DNA from: Rhodoluna limnophila | GTDB lineage: Bacteria; Actinomycetota; Actinomycetes; Actinomycetales; Microbacteriaceae | Reading direction: 5' to 3' | Assembly: GCA_945862155.1 (NCBI GenBank) | Contig: CAMAXJ010000010.1 | Span: 1-34,060, forward strand | Length of the DNA: 34,060 bases | Shown: piece by piece, positions 17,754 to 28,764 of the stretch | How positions within the stretch are numbered: position 1 is the stretch's first letter | Layout: each line of letters begins with the position of its first letter | Notes under the pieces: model-generated | Told to the model about the DNA's origin: nothing | Database searches by the model: none | The model's input: only the letters and a program-made list of their open reading frames with translations | Position numbers and translations under genes: made by a program

Positions 17754-19839
17754 CCTTGGCCGGACTGGTAGCCCGCCTGGGTTTGCGCTTGGCGTCGGCC
17801 TTGAAATCTGCCTTTACCTCAGCCTTGGCTACAGGTAAAGCTTCCAGAATGCGCTCTAGAGTCGGGTCTTGTTTACCCTGATCGCCTGACTTTTTGGACT
17901 CGATTTTTCCTGTACCCATAGTCGAGGCGGCAATCTTGGCAACCACAGAGTTAATCTCCGAGGCACGCTCAGGGGTAACAACGTTGGCTACTTCCATGTG
18001 CCCCTTGCGCTTTTTATCTGGCTTTGAATCATTGGAGTTTCTAACTCGCATGATTGGCTCATGGTGCACGATGGCTCCCCGAGCGCTACAGACTTCGCAG
18101 GGCTCACTGAAGGATTCCAAAAGCCCTAGACCAAGCTTCTTGCGGGTCATTTGGACAAGACCAAGCGATGTCACTTCAGCAACCTGGTGCTTGGTTCGGT
18201 CTCTTCCAAGACACTCGATAAGTCTTCTAGAGACCAGGTCACGGTTGGATTCAAGAACCATATCGATAAAGTCAACAACGATGATTCCACCGATGTCTCG
18301 AAGCCTCAGCTGACGAACAATCTCCTCTGCCGCTTCCAGATTGTTCTTGGTGACGGTTTCCTCAAGGTTTCCACCAGAACCTACAAACTTTCCAGTGTTC
18401 ACATCCACAACGGTCATGGCTTCAGTCCGGTCAATCACCAGCGAACCGCCGGATGGCAAATAAACCTTGCGCTCTAGAGCCTTGCCGATCTGCTCTCCCA
18501 CGCGATGGCGCTCAAATAGATCTTCCTTGCCGTCGTAGATCTCGACACGCTCCAAAAGATCTGGGGCGACAGACTCGAGGTATTCAGTTATTACGGCCTG
18601 GGCGTCGGCGCCTGAGATGACCATCTTCTGGAAGTCTTCGTTGAAAACATCCCGAACAATCTTTACAAGTAGATCTGGCTCAGAGTGAAGAAGTGTAGGG
18701 GGCGTAGCCTTCTTGATCTTCTTCTGAATTCCATCCCACTGCGCCTGCAGTCTGGCAACATCCAACGTGAGCTGTTCTTCGGTTGCTCCCTCGGCGGCAG
18801 TTCGGACAATTACACTGGCCTCTTCGGGAACGATGTCCTTCAAGATCTTCTTTAGTCGAACGCGCTCAGATTCCGGAAGCTTTCTTGAGATTCCATTCAT
18901 GTTGCCATTTGGCACGTAAACAACGTATCGGCCAGGAAGTGATACCTGGGAAGTCAGTCTGGCGCCTTTTTGGCCAACTGAGTCCTTGGTGACCTGCACC
19001 AGCAAAATGTCGCCGGATTTCAACGCAAGTTCAATCTTTCGCGGCTGGCCATCTAGCCCATCAGCTTCCCAATTGACTTCGCCGGAGTATAAAACAGCAT
19101 TGCGTCCCCGGCCGATGTCAACGAAAGCAGCTTCCATCGAAGGAAGAACGTTCTGCACTTTACCCAAGTAAACATTTCCAATAAGTGACCCGTCTTGGGT
19201 TTGAGCAACATAGTGCTCAACAAGCACCTTGTCTTCAAGAACACAAAGCTGAATCTTGTCATCCTTGGATCTAACCAACATCATGCGATCGACCGATTCA
19301 CGGCGAGCCAGGAACTCGGTCTCAGTAATGGTGGTGCGTCGTCTTCCAGAATCTCTGCCGTCACGACGGCGCTGTTTCTTTGCCTCAAGTCTTGTGGAGC
19401 CCTTTACTCGCTGAGGCTCGTTGCTTGGCTCCTTTAGTGCGCGGGGAGTTCTAACCTTGACAACTACATTTGGAGAATCTGGATTTACATCGATTGGCTC
19501 ACCGGCACGGCGACGTGAGCGTCGGCGAAGGTGCGATTCTGATTCCGCTTCGTTGGTTTTCTTGGCAGCGCCTTTTTTGCGAGGTTCCACCGGAGGAAGA
19601 TCTGGGGCCTTGAAAATTAGCGATGTTGCGCTAACTGCTGGAGACGCTTTTGCAGCTTTAGTCTTACTTGCATCCTGAGAATCTGATTTGCCCTCAGGCT
19701 TTTTTGAAGATTCTTTTTTGTCAGCAAGTTTCTTAGAAGTCTTTTCCTGCGCAGGCTTTAAATCCTTGGCACGAGAATCTTTGACTCCCTTTTTGTTCGC
19801 TTTGTCAGCTTTTGCTGATCCTTCTTTTTCCTTCACCAT
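17737..19839 (-). CDS. rne: Ribonuclease E/G
   Basis: 700 aa; S1-like VYLGKVQNVLPSMEAAFVDIGRGRNAVLY, LVIDRTEAMTVVDVNTGKFVG, IGGIIVVDFIDM, zinc-link-like EPCEVCSARG; disordered Lys-rich N- and C-terminal arms. Confidence 0.95.
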   Translation of the reverse strand: MVKEKEGSAKADKANKKGVKDSRAKDLKPAQEKTSKKLADKKESSKKPEGKSDSQDASKTKAAKASPAVSATSLIFKAPDLPPVEPRKKGAAKKTNEAESESHLRRRSRRRAGEPIDVNPDSPNVVVKVRTPRALKEPSNEPQRVKGSTRLEAKKQRRRDGRDSGRRRTTITETEFLARRESVDRMMLVRSKDDKIQLCVLEDKVLVEHYVAQTQDGSLIGNVYLGKVQNVLPSMEAAFVDIGRGRNAVLYSGEVNWEADGLDGQPRKIELALKSGDILLVQVTKDSVGQKGARLTSQVSLPGRYVVYVPNGNMNGISRKLPESERVRLKKILKDIVPEEASVIVRTAAEGATEEQLTLDVARLQAQWDGIQKKIKKATPPTLLHSEPDLLVKIVRDVFNEDFQKMVISGADAQAVITEYLESVAPDLLERVEIYDGKEDLFERHRVGEQIGKALERKVYLPSGGSLVIDRTEAMTVVDVNTGKFVGSGGNLEETVTKNNLEAAEEIVRQLRLRDIGGIIVVDFIDMVLESNRDLVSRRLIECLGRDRTKHQVAEVTSLGLVQMTRKKLGLGLLESFSEPCEVCSARGAIVHHEPIMRVRNSNDSKPDKKRKGHMEVANVVTPERASEINSVVAKIAASTMGTGKIESKKSGDQGKQDPTLERILEALPVAKAEVKADFKADAKRKPRRATSPAKVDPVA

Positions 19840-20115
19840 TTAAGGTGCACTCCAAGCTACCGGTTGGCCAAAGCCCACACACTTGGCCGAAATTCCGGCT
19901 CTAAATCCTTATCAGCGACTTTTGCCACCGACTAAACCTTTTAGTTGCGAGTCATTGCTGTCACGTCGCCCTGCCAGCTGCCCGATGGGTCTTATGCCTT
20001 GGAGCCAAATGCTCGATAAACCTTTTAAGCGGGAGGATGTGGCTCCCATTTGCTTACCCTTAAGTATCACACCAAATGGTCAAAACGGGCTGAATCGCCA
20101 TGGAATACTTGAATT

Positions 20116-20733
20116 ATGAGTGTTGAAACCAGTCAAAAACCCCTGATCGGTGGAACTATGTCGCTGGCCTGGATGCTAATCACCGGAGGCATCGTCGGCT
20201 GGATTGGCGCTTTGGCTCTCACAATTGAGCGACTAAACGTGGCGGCAAATCCAGATGCAGTTTTGAGTTGCGATGTCAGCCCATTTATATCTTGTAAGTC
20301 GGTGATGCTCACTGAGCAAGCTGCGCTTCTAGGATTTCCAAACTCCCTGATTGGCTTGACTACCTTTGTTGTTCCAATCCTTATTGGATTTGCAATTCTC
20401 GCCGGTGCCAAATTTGCCAAATGGTTCTGGCTGCTATTTACTCTGGGAATGACCGGAGGTTTTACCTTCGTGGTTTGGCTATTTAGCCAGAGCTTGTTTG
20501 TTATCGGAGCGTTGTGCCCATATTGCATGGTTGCCTGGACTGGAATGATTCCAATGTTCTGGAAGCAATTTTTGTTCTCGGCCAGAGAGGGAATTGTCCC
20601 AGTTCCTCTAAAGACAGTTGGTTTCTTTGTGGCAGCCTATGACTGGCATTGGCTTTTCACCTTCGGTACATTCGGGTCAATAATCGCAACAACCGTGTGG
20701 CGCTTCTGGGAGTTGTGGCCGAGCCTGTTTTAG
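20116..20733 (+). CDS. Vitamin K epoxide reductase (VKOR) family protein
   Basis: 205 aa, multi-TM; CDVSPFISCKSVM loop cysteines and CPYCMVAW CxxC. Confidence 0.92.
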   Translation: MSVETSQKPLIGGTMSLAWMLITGGIVGWIGALALTIERLNVAANPDAVLSCDVSPFISCKSVMLTEQAALLGFPNSLIGLTTFVVPILIGFAILAGAKFAKWFWLLFTLGMTGGFTFVVWLFSQSLFVIGALCPYCMVAWTGMIPMFWKQFLFSAREGIVPVPLKTVGFFVAAYDWHWLFTFGTFGSIIATTVWRFWELWPSLF

Positions 20734-21143
20734 CTAAACCAGATTCCAATCTCACGGCTGGCGGACTCGACCGAGTCCGAACCATGAACTAGGTTCTTCT
20801 GAACTTTCTCGCCCCAGTCACGACCTAAATCTCCCCTAATGGTTCCAGGTGCGGCAGTTGTCGGGTCGGTTGCTCCGGCCAATGATCTAAATCCCTCAAT
20901 AACTCGCTCACCCTCAACACGAAGAGCAACAATTGGACCAGAAGACATGAACTCAATTAGAGGCGCGTAAAAAGGCTTGCCTTCGTGCTCGGCGTAGTGA
21001 GCGGCTAGTTGTGCAGGGGTTGGGGTGAGCATTTTTAGGCCAGTCACCAAATAACCTTTTTGCTCAATGCGAGAGATGATCTCTCCAGTGAGAGATCTCG
21101 CAACGCCATCTGGCTTTATCAGAACAAGTGTCTGCTCTTTCAT
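20730..21143 (-). CDS. ndk: Nucleoside-diphosphate kinase
   Basis: 137 aa; TLVLIKPDGVARSLTGEIISRIEQKGY, NLVHGSDSVESASREIGIWF. Confidence 0.98.
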   Translation of the reverse strand: MKEQTLVLIKPDGVARSLTGEIISRIEQKGYLVTGLKMLTPTPAQLAAHYAEHEGKPFYAPLIEFMSSGPIVALRVEGERVIEGFRSLAGATDPTTAAPGTIRGDLGRDWGEKVQKNLVHGSDSVESASREIGIWFS

Positions 21144-21511
21144 TTTGTGCCGCCTTCTGAATCAAGTTTGCTCTTTGCTACTCGAGCTTTATCAATTGTG
21201 CCACCGGCAATCATTCCCCAGGCCCACATTGCTAGAAAAACCGCACCTAGCCCGAACATCAATGGCACCCAGATGCCCAATGAAACCACTATCCCTTGAA
21301 GAATCCAGCCAAGAGCGTAGCTTCCTGGCTTTCCCAAGAATGCAGGAAAGAGCATCAAGATAACGGCCAGGCCTAAACCGACTCCCCAGATCACCGCTGG
21401 CTCAGGATAAACCTGAAGACCAAAACCCACCAGGGTTGCAAAGAACACAACTACGGATTGAAAGACCATCACGAGCGAACCCAGAGTTGCCTTTGTGGAT
21501 CTATTCCTCAT
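21140..21511 (-). CDS. DUF4233 family membrane protein
   Basis: 123 aa, four TM segments; located between folC and ndk, as is usual for DUF4233. Confidence 0.8.
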   Translation of the reverse strand: MRNRSTKATLGSLVMVFQSVVVFFATLVGFGLQVYPEPAVIWGVGLGLAVILMLFPAFLGKPGSYALGWILQGIVVSLGIWVPLMFGLGAVFLAMWAWGMIAGGTIDKARVAKSKLDSEGGTK

Positions 21512-22865
21512 CGGATTCCTCCTGGATTAACTTGATGACGTCTCCTACTAAGGTAATCGACCCGGTTACCACAACCGTGCCATCAATTTCTATAGCCCTA
21601 TGCTTGGCACGCTCAAGAGCCAATTTGAAATCTGAAATGCTCTCAGTTTCCTGGCCTAACCGATCTTTGGCTAGAGACTCTAACTCAGCTACCGGCATTG
21701 ATCTAGGAGATGAAGACTGGGTCAGCACAACGCTCTCGAACACTCCAGCGAGATTTGAAAATAAGCCCGTAGCATCTTTATCAGCCAAAACAGCGATAAC
21801 TCCAACCAATGGTTTTTCTGAGAACTCAGCGCGTAAGGCTCGCGCAAGAATCAAGGCACCTGCCGGGTTGTGTGCTCCATCAAGCAAAAGGTTCGGAACA
21901 GTGTTAATCAACTGGAGCCTTCCAGGCGATGAGACATCTGATATTGCCGAGCGCAAGATGTCATCAGCAATTTGAATCTGACCACCACCTAGAAACGCTT
22001 CCACGGCCGCAACTGCAACAGCTAGATTCTGACCCTGGTGAGAGCCAAAAACTGGAGCCTGATACGGGCCATAGGAACCTGCCAGCCCAGAAATGGAAAT
22101 TAATTGACCGGTTGAGCTAGGGACATACTCTCTTACTTCAAAATCACGCCCCTGCAGCTTAAAAGCCTCGGCTTTTTGTTTAGCTGCATTTTCTAAAACC
22201 GCAAGCACACCGCGTTCTTGGACTGAACTGACAACAACACTGCCTGGCTTGATGATGCCTGATTTGGTGTCAGCAATTTCTTCCACAGTGTTCCCTAAGC
22301 GATCCATGTGATCTAGTCCTATTGGAGTAAAAACGGCAACGTCCCCATCTGCAACATTCGTTGAGTCCCAGGCTCCCCCCATACCAACTTCAAGAACCAG
22401 AACATCAACTGGCGCATCTGCAAAAACTGCGAAACCAAGGACAGCTAGCGCTTCAAAGAAAGTTAGCGGGTTCTCCCCTTCAGCGGCTAGTTCTTGATCG
22501 ACAAATTCAAGGATTGGCTCGATGTCGGAGTAAACGCTGATCAGCTGTTCGTCACTCACGGGCTCTCCATCAAGCGCCATACGCTCGTTGAGTCGAACCA
22601 AATGAGGGGAGGTAAATCTTCCGGTTCTTAGGCCGTGCTCGCGCAGGATGCGCTCAATGAACCTGGTGGTCGATGTCTTTCCATTGGTGCCGGTAACGTG
22701 AATCACTCGGTAGGAGCGCTGTGGGTCTCCAAGTAGCTCAACTGCGCGTCTGGTTGGTTCAAGCCTTGGTCGAATTTTGTTTTCAGGAATGCGAAGCAGT
22801 AATTTTTCTAGAACGATGTCCGACTGTGATGCCCAATACTTGTCGTCTCTGGCTTCTGGACTCAA
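21501..22865 (-). CDS. folC: Folylpolyglutamate synthase/dihydrofolate synthase
   Basis: 454 aa; [54 protein letters not shown]. Confidence 0.96.
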   Translation of the reverse strand: MSPEARDDKYWASQSDIVLEKLLLRIPENKIRPRLEPTRRAVELLGDPQRSYRVIHVTGTNGKTSTTRFIERILREHGLRTGRFTSPHLVRLNERMALDGEPVSDEQLISVYSDIEPILEFVDQELAAEGENPLTFFEALAVLGFAVFADAPVDVLVLEVGMGGAWDSTNVADGDVAVFTPIGLDHMDRLGNTVEEIADTKSGIIKPGSVVVSSVQERGVLAVLENAAKQKAEAFKLQGRDFEVREYVPSSTGQLISISGLAGSYGPYQAPVFGSHQGQNLAVAVAAVEAFLGGGQIQIADDILRSAISDVSSPGRLQLINTVPNLLLDGAHNPAGALILARALRAEFSEKPLVGVIAVLADKDATGLFSNLAGVFESVVLTQSSSPRSMPVAELESLAKDRLGQETESISDFKLALERAKHRAIEIDGTVVVTGSITLVGDVIKLIQEESDEE

Positions 22866-25800
22866 AGCTTTGTCACCGCAATTTGAACTTGCTGTGACTC
22901 ACCAACTGGGACTGGGCTCGACAGGGAGTCTGCCTCCAATAACGAAAGCTCGAGAGTAAGGGTTTCGCTTTTTACAAGAACTTCGTGCGCCAAAATTGCA
23001 GCCACCACGAAACCATCGCCAGACAGAACTGTTTTAACTCGATCAGAGACATCAAAGTCAGCATCCTTGCGGGCCTGCTGAATTGCACGGATTACATCTC
23101 TTGCCAAACCTTCGGCTGCTAACTCTTCCGTGACAACACGATTCAAAATCACAAATCCTCCGCCAGGCAAAATTCCAATTAGTTTCTCTTCGCTTGATTC
23201 ATCCTTCGCAACCAGGCTGATTTCGTATTCGCCCTGCTCAAGAGCTACACCGTTCACTGACACGTTGTCGCCGCTAAGTTCCCAGTTGCCCGCCTTGGCC
23301 GCTTGGATAATTTCCTGAACTTGCTTTCCAAGTCTTGGACCAAGTGCTCTTGAATTAACAGTGAGCTGTTTTTCAACGCCAAAAGCCTTAGTTGATTCAA
23401 CAGCCAATTCAACAAGCTCAATGTCTTTCACGTTCAACTCTTCAGCAATAATCGCTGCAAACTCGTTGAGCTTCGAAGCTTCCGTTGTTACAACAGTCAA
23501 TTTTGAAAGCGGCAAACGCACGCGCAAGCCATTGGTTTTCCGAAGCCCCAGAGCTACCGAGCTGACAGCGCGAACCTGATCCATTGCGGTAACAAGGTCC
23601 TGATCATATGCCTGCTTGCTCGCGTCCGGCCAAGCCTCAAGATGGACACTCTTGCCGCCAGTTAGTCCACGCCAAATCTCTTCCGACACCATTGGAAGAA
23701 GAGGAGCAACAACTCGGGTCACCTGTTCTAGAACTGTATACAGGGTGTCGAAGGCTTCCTCGTTGCCTGCCCAGAATCTATCTCTTGAGCGGCGGACATA
23801 CCAGTTGGTCAGAACATCGCTGAAATCACGAAGTCTCGCCGATGCAGCATAAGAGTCGTATTGATTCAAATCAGCTTCAACTTGAGTTATTAGATCGCGT
23901 GTTTTTGCAAGCAGATAACGATCAAGAACGTCAGTGCTAGATACCGAGTACTTGGCCTTGTAGTTGGATGCATTTGCATAAAGAGAGAAAAAGTACCAGG
24001 TGTTCCAAAGTGGAAGCAGAACTTGTCTAACCCCTTCGCGAATACCCTGTTCGGTGACAATTAAGTTTCCGCCGCGGAGGATTGGGCTGGACATCAAGAA
24101 CCAGCGCATTGCATCTGAGCCGTCGCGATCGAAGACTTCGTAAACATCCGGGTAGTTGCGAAGCGACTTGGACATCTTGGCTCCATCGTTTCCAAGAACG
24201 ATTCCGTGCGAAATAGCTGACTTGAAAGCTGGGCGATCAAACAGTGCTGTGGCTAGAACATGCAGCGTGTAGAACCAACCTCTAGTTTGTCCCACGTATT
24301 CAACGATGAAATCCCCTGGGTTATGAGTTTCGAACCAGTCACGATTCTCAAACGGGTAGTGCACCTGTGCAAAGGGCATAGAACCGGACTCAAACCAACA
24401 GTCCAAAACTTCTGGAACTCGTCGCATTGTTGATTTGCCGGTTGGGTCATCAGGGTTTGGTCTGGTTAGTTGGTCAATAAATGGACGATGGAAATCCTCC
24501 GGGGCTTTTCCAAAATCCTTCTCGAGTTCTTCGAGGGAACCGTAAACATCAATGCGCGGGTAGTTTGGGTCATCAGATTTCCAGACCGGAATTGGAGCTC
24601 CCCAGAATCGGTTTCGGCTAATTGCCCAATCGCGAACGTTTTCGAGCCATTTTCCGAAAGAGCCATCTTTGGTGTGAGAAGGGGTCCACTCGATCTGCTG
24701 ATTTAGCTCAAGCATGCGGTCTTTGACCTTTGTGGTTTCTACGAACCAAGACGAAACTGCCTTGTAGATAAGTGGGTTCTTGCATCGGTAGCAATGTGGG
24801 TATGGATGCTCGTAGCTGGCTTGACGGAGCAACCTACCTTCGGCCTTTATCTTCTGGGTAATTGGCTTATTGGCATCAAAGACGTGCTGGCCTTCAAAGT
24901 CCGAAACAACAGAATTGAACTGACCGCGCTCGTTCACGGAGATATAAACAGGTATTCCAGCTTCCTCGCAAAGCCTCTGGTCATCCTCACCGTAGGCCGG
25001 AGCTTGGTGAACAATTCCAGTTCCTTCGTTGTCTGCAACGTAGTCGCCGACTAGAACCTGCCAGGCGTTCTTGGTGTCAAATTTTGTTTCGTCTGCGTAG
25101 TAATCAAAGATTCGGGTGTAGCGAATTCCGGCTAAGTCTTTACCTAAAATTGTTTTCTCGGTTGCAGCAATAGCTGAATCAGCATCTTCGTAGCCCAAGT
25201 CCTTGGCGTATGCCCCTAATAGTGATGCTGCAATTAGATACTTGGTTTTGGAATCTCCGCCATCGGCTGCGCCGTTTGGTCCCGCTGCAACAACCGCGTA
25301 AGAAATTTCCGGTCCTACCGCGAGCGCAAAGTTGGTTGGAAGAGTCCAAGGAGTAGTTGTCCAAGCCAACATCCGAACTCCAGCGAGCTGGCCTTCGATG
25401 ATTGGAAAAGTGACGGTGACAGACTGGTCTTGACGAGTTTTGTAAACCTCTTCGTCCATGCGAAGTTCGTGGTTCGAAAGTGGAGTTTCACATCTCCAGC
25501 AGTAGGCCAGAACTTTGAAGCCTTCGTAGATCAAGCCCTTTTTGTAAAGCTCTTTGAACGCCCAAATCACACTCTCGGTGTAGTTGGTATCTAGGGTCTT
25601 ATAGTCGTTATCGAAATCAACCCAGCGAGCCTGCCTTGTGACATAGGCTCTCCAGTCCTCGGTGTATTTCAGAACCGAGGTCTTGCAGTAGGCGTTGAAT
25701 TTATCTACCCCGTACTTCTCAATCTCCGGTCTGCCAGAAATGCCCAGCTGGCGCTCTGCTTCAACCTCGGCAGGAAGTCCATGAGTGTCCCAGCCAAAGC

Positions 25801-26074
25801 GGCGTTCAACGCGATAGCCCTGCATGGTTTTGAACCTGGGAACTAGGTCCTTGGAATATCCAGTAAGAAGGTGTCCGTAGTGAGGAAGACCGTTGGCAAA
25901 GGGTGGACCGTCATAGAAGACGAATTCCTCAGCCCCTTGCGCTTTTCGCTGATCGATGGACTCCTGAAAAGTGCCCTCTTTGTCCCAGTATTCGAGGATT
26001 TTCTTCTCAATATCAGGAAAGCTTGGACTCGGGTTCACACCAACTGCCTTACCGGCCGAGTTCAGGGGATACAT
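22862..26074 (-). CDS. ileS: Isoleucyl-tRNA synthetase, type 2 (eukaryote-like)
   Basis: 1070 aa; [55 protein letters not shown]. Confidence 0.98.
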   Translation of the reverse strand: MYPLNSAGKAVGVNPSPSFPDIEKKILEYWDKEGTFQESIDQRKAQGAEEFVFYDGPPFANGLPHYGHLLTGYSKDLVPRFKTMQGYRVERRFGWDTHGLPAEVEAERQLGISGRPEIEKYGVDKFNAYCKTSVLKYTEDWRAYVTRQARWVDFDNDYKTLDTNYTESVIWAFKELYKKGLIYEGFKVLAYCWRCETPLSNHELRMDEEVYKTRQDQSVTVTFPIIEGQLAGVRMLAWTTTPWTLPTNFALAVGPEISYAVVAAGPNGAADGGDSKTKYLIAASLLGAYAKDLGYEDADSAIAATEKTILGKDLAGIRYTRIFDYYADETKFDTKNAWQVLVGDYVADNEGTGIVHQAPAYGEDDQRLCEEAGIPVYISVNERGQFNSVVSDFEGQHVFDANKPITQKIKAEGRLLRQASYEHPYPHCYRCKNPLIYKAVSSWFVETTKVKDRMLELNQQIEWTPSHTKDGSFGKWLENVRDWAISRNRFWGAPIPVWKSDDPNYPRIDVYGSLEELEKDFGKAPEDFHRPFIDQLTRPNPDDPTGKSTMRRVPEVLDCWFESGSMPFAQVHYPFENRDWFETHNPGDFIVEYVGQTRGWFYTLHVLATALFDRPAFKSAISHGIVLGNDGAKMSKSLRNYPDVYEVFDRDGSDAMRWFLMSSPILRGGNLIVTEQGIREGVRQVLLPLWNTWYFFSLYANASNYKAKYSVSSTDVLDRYLLAKTRDLITQVEADLNQYDSYAASARLRDFSDVLTNWYVRRSRDRFWAGNEEAFDTLYTVLEQVTRVVAPLLPMVSEEIWRGLTGGKSVHLEAWPDASKQAYDQDLVTAMDQVRAVSSVALGLRKTNGLRVRLPLSKLTVVTTEASKLNEFAAIIAEELNVKDIELVELAVESTKAFGVEKQLTVNSRALGPRLGKQVQEIIQAAKAGNWELSGDNVSVNGVALEQGEYEISLVAKDESSEEKLIGILPGGGFVILNRVVTEELAAEGLARDVIRAIQQARKDADFDVSDRVKTVLSGDGFVVAAILAHEVLVKSETLTLELSLLEADSLSSPVPVGESQQVQIAVTKL

Positions 26075-26157
26075 TTTTTAGCTTTCTGGGCTTATGCGTT
26101 AGGGAATCTCTGACAATGTTAACCTGTAACGACCCCCATTTATGGAGACTTTGACCT

Positions 26158-28764
26158 TTGAATAATCAGCAACTGCCCGGTGTGAGCTTTGTCCGCGCCG
26201 CAACCACCCCTGACAAGGTAGGGGTAGAGGGTCTCGAAGCTAAGTGGGGTCCAAGCTGGGATAGCGAAGGCATTTACAGCTTTGATAAATCTGCTGCCAA
26301 AGCGAATATCTATTCAATTGACACTCCCCCTCCAACAGTTTCGGGATCCCTGCACGTGGGTCACGTCTTTAGCTATACCCACACCGATCTAATTGCCAGA
26401 TACCAGCGCATGCTAGGTAAAGAGGTTTACTACCCGATGGGTTGGGACGACAACGGTTTACCTACCGAACGCCGCGTTCAAAACTTCTACGGAGTGCGTT
26501 GCGATCCAACTCTTGCCTACCAACAGGGCTTTGTTCCCCCGTTTGAGGGAGGCGATGGGAAATCTTCCAAGGCAGCCGACCAGATTCCAATTTCAAGAAG
26601 AAACTTCATTGAGCTTTGTGAAAAGCTCACCCTTGAAGACGAAAAACACTTCGAGGCTCTATGGAGACAGCTCGGGCTATCAATCGACTGGTCCCAGACC
26701 TATCAGACAATTTCCCCAGATGCTCAAGCTGTTTCGCAGAAAGCCTTTCTAAACAACCTCTCTCGCGGTGAGGCTTACCAAGCCATGGCCCCGACTTTGT
26801 GGGATGTGACTTTTAGAACTGCGGTTGCACAGGCAGAACTCGAAGATCGTGACCAGCCAGGTGCTTACCACCGCATCGGTTTTGATGGCCCTGATGGAAA
26901 AATCTTTGTAGAAACTACCCGTCCTGAACTAATTCCTGCCTGTGTTGCCCTCGTTGCACACCCCGACGATGAGCGCTACCAGCCGATGTTTGGCAAGACC
27001 GTAAAAACGCCTCTGTTTGGAGTTGAGGTTCCAGTTCTTGCTCACCACCTTGCCCAAAAAGATAAAGGCTCCGGCATTGCGATGATTTGTACATTCGGTG
27101 ACGTCACCGACGTAATCTGGTGGCGCGAACTAGATCTTCCAAACCGAGCAATCTTGGGCTGGGATGGTCGAATACTATCCGAGGCACCAGATGTCATAAC
27201 CGATGCCAAAGGTAAAGAAATATTCGCCCAGCTGGCTGGTAAGACTGTGTTCTCAGCAAAGCAGACCATAGTCGAACTACTGCAGGCATCCGGTGACATG
27301 ATTGGCGATCCAAAGCCAATCACTCACCCGGTTAAGTTCTTTGAAAAAGGCGATAAGCCGCTGGAGATTGTATCTACCCGCCAGTGGTACATCCGAAACG
27401 GCGGACGCGACCAGGCTCTGCGCGAAAAGCTCATTGAACTTGGAAAGACACTCAAGTTCCACCCTGATTTCATGCGAGTTCGTTTCGAGAACTGGGTGAA
27501 CGGCCTAACCGGCGACTGGTTGATTTCAAGGCAGCGATTTTTTGGTGTTCCAATTCCGGTTTGGTACCAGCTTGATGCCGACGGAAACCCAGACTTCGAA
27601 AAAATAATTACGCCTGAGATTCAGAGCTTGCCGGTTGACCCATCTAGCCAACCTCCAGCTGGCTTCAAGGAAGATCAGCGCGGGAAGCCAAATGGTTTTA
27701 TCGGGGAAGTTGACATCATGGATACCTGGGCGACTTCTTCTCTAACTCCTCAACTAGCCGGTGGTTGGATATCCGATCCAGAAAAATACGCCAAGGTATT
27801 CCCATTTGACCTACGACCACAGGGTCAAGACATCATTCGTACCTGGTTATTCTCAACGGTGCTTCGATCTTTCCAAGAAGAAGGCGTACTCCCCTGGTCA
27901 GACGCTGGATTGTCGGGTTGGATTCTCGATCCAGACCGCAAGAAGATGTCTAAATCCAAAGGTAACGTCGTAGTTCCAAACGATCTGCTAGATGAGCACG
28001 GCTCTGACGCCGTTCGCTACTGGGCAGCCTCGGCAAGGCTCGGTACTGATGCCGCCTTTGACATTGGACAGATGAAGGTCGGTAGGCGTCTTGCCATCAA
28101 AGTTCTAAACGCTGCGAAGTTTGTTCTCTCGTTTGAAGCCTCCTCGGACGCAAAAGAAGTAGCCGAACCGATTGACCGCTCAATGCTGAGTACTCTGTCG
28201 GAAATTGTTGCTCAGGCCGGAAAAGCCTTCGAATCTTACGATCACACCAAGGCACTAGAGATCGCCGAGACATTCTTCTGGAACTTTACCGATGACTATC
28301 TCGAACTTGTTAAAGAACGTGCTTACGCTCAAGACACATCGCCAAAAGCTCAAGCGTCGGCAGTGCTTGCTCTTCGAATCGCCCTGCACACCCAATTGCG
28401 TTTACTGGCGCCGTTCATCCCCTTCGCAACCGAAGAAGCCTGGAGCTGGTGGCAGGAAGGAAGCATTCACCGATCCACCTGGCCTAAAGTTTCCGAGCTC
28501 GAAGGCTTCACCCAGGGTCAATCCGCCACGATGCTGAAAACTGCTTCAGAGGCGCTGATGGGTGTACGTAAAGCTAAGTCCGACCAGCAGCTATCCATGA
28601 AAGCGGAGATAACTTCTCTAACAATTAACGCACCGGCAGAAAAACTGCAGGAACTCAAGCACCTCGAAGCAGATCTGCGCTCGGTCGGAAAGATTGAGAA
28701 AATTGATTTTGCAGTTGGCAAAGTGCTGTCCATCTCGAACGTTTCGTTCAAGCCAGAAAATTAG
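26158..28764 (+). CDS. valS: Valyl-tRNA synthetase (archaeal-like type)
   Basis: 868 aa; TPPPTVSGSLHVGHVFSYTHTDLIARYQRMLGKEVYYPMGWDDNGLPTERRVQ, KKMSKSKGNV; TTG start. Confidence 0.97.
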   Translation: MNNQQLPGVSFVRAATTPDKVGVEGLEAKWGPSWDSEGIYSFDKSAAKANIYSIDTPPPTVSGSLHVGHVFSYTHTDLIARYQRMLGKEVYYPMGWDDNGLPTERRVQNFYGVRCDPTLAYQQGFVPPFEGGDGKSSKAADQIPISRRNFIELCEKLTLEDEKHFEALWRQLGLSIDWSQTYQTISPDAQAVSQKAFLNNLSRGEAYQAMAPTLWDVTFRTAVAQAELEDRDQPGAYHRIGFDGPDGKIFVETTRPELIPACVALVAHPDDERYQPMFGKTVKTPLFGVEVPVLAHHLAQKDKGSGIAMICTFGDVTDVIWWRELDLPNRAILGWDGRILSEAPDVITDAKGKEIFAQLAGKTVFSAKQTIVELLQASGDMIGDPKPITHPVKFFEKGDKPLEIVSTRQWYIRNGGRDQALREKLIELGKTLKFHPDFMRVRFENWVNGLTGDWLISRQRFFGVPIPVWYQLDADGNPDFEKIITPEIQSLPVDPSSQPPAGFKEDQRGKPNGFIGEVDIMDTWATSSLTPQLAGGWISDPEKYAKVFPFDLRPQGQDIIRTWLFSTVLRSFQEEGVLPWSDAGLSGWILDPDRKKMSKSKGNVVVPNDLLDEHGSDAVRYWAASARLGTDAAFDIGQMKVGRRLAIKVLNAAKFVLSFEASSDAKEVAEPIDRSMLSTLSEIVAQAGKAFESYDHTKALEIAETFFWNFTDDYLELVKERAYAQDTSPKAQASAVLALRIALHTQLRLLAPFIPFATEEAWSWWQEGSIHRSTWPKVSELEGFTQGQSATMLKTASEALMGVRKAKSDQQLSMKAEITSLTINAPAEKLQELKHLEADLRSVGKIEKIDFAVGKVLSISNVSFKPEN

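Noticed and set aside
19883-20119. 78-aa plus-strand ORF upstream of VKOR, with an ATGA overlap at the VKOR start
   Set aside because: The stop/start overlap is suggestive, but the protein has no recognisable features, uses a TTG start and lies in the probable rne leader; not supportable as a CDS.
21436-21975. 179-aa plus-strand ORF
   Set aside because: Antisense to folC/DUF4233; composition is that of a shadow frame (Ser/Arg-rich, no domain), and folC is unambiguous.
26075-26157. Possible T-box upstream of ileS
   Set aside because: Only 83 bp is available and shared with divergent valS; no TGGNACCGCG T-box core or terminator/antiterminator seen.
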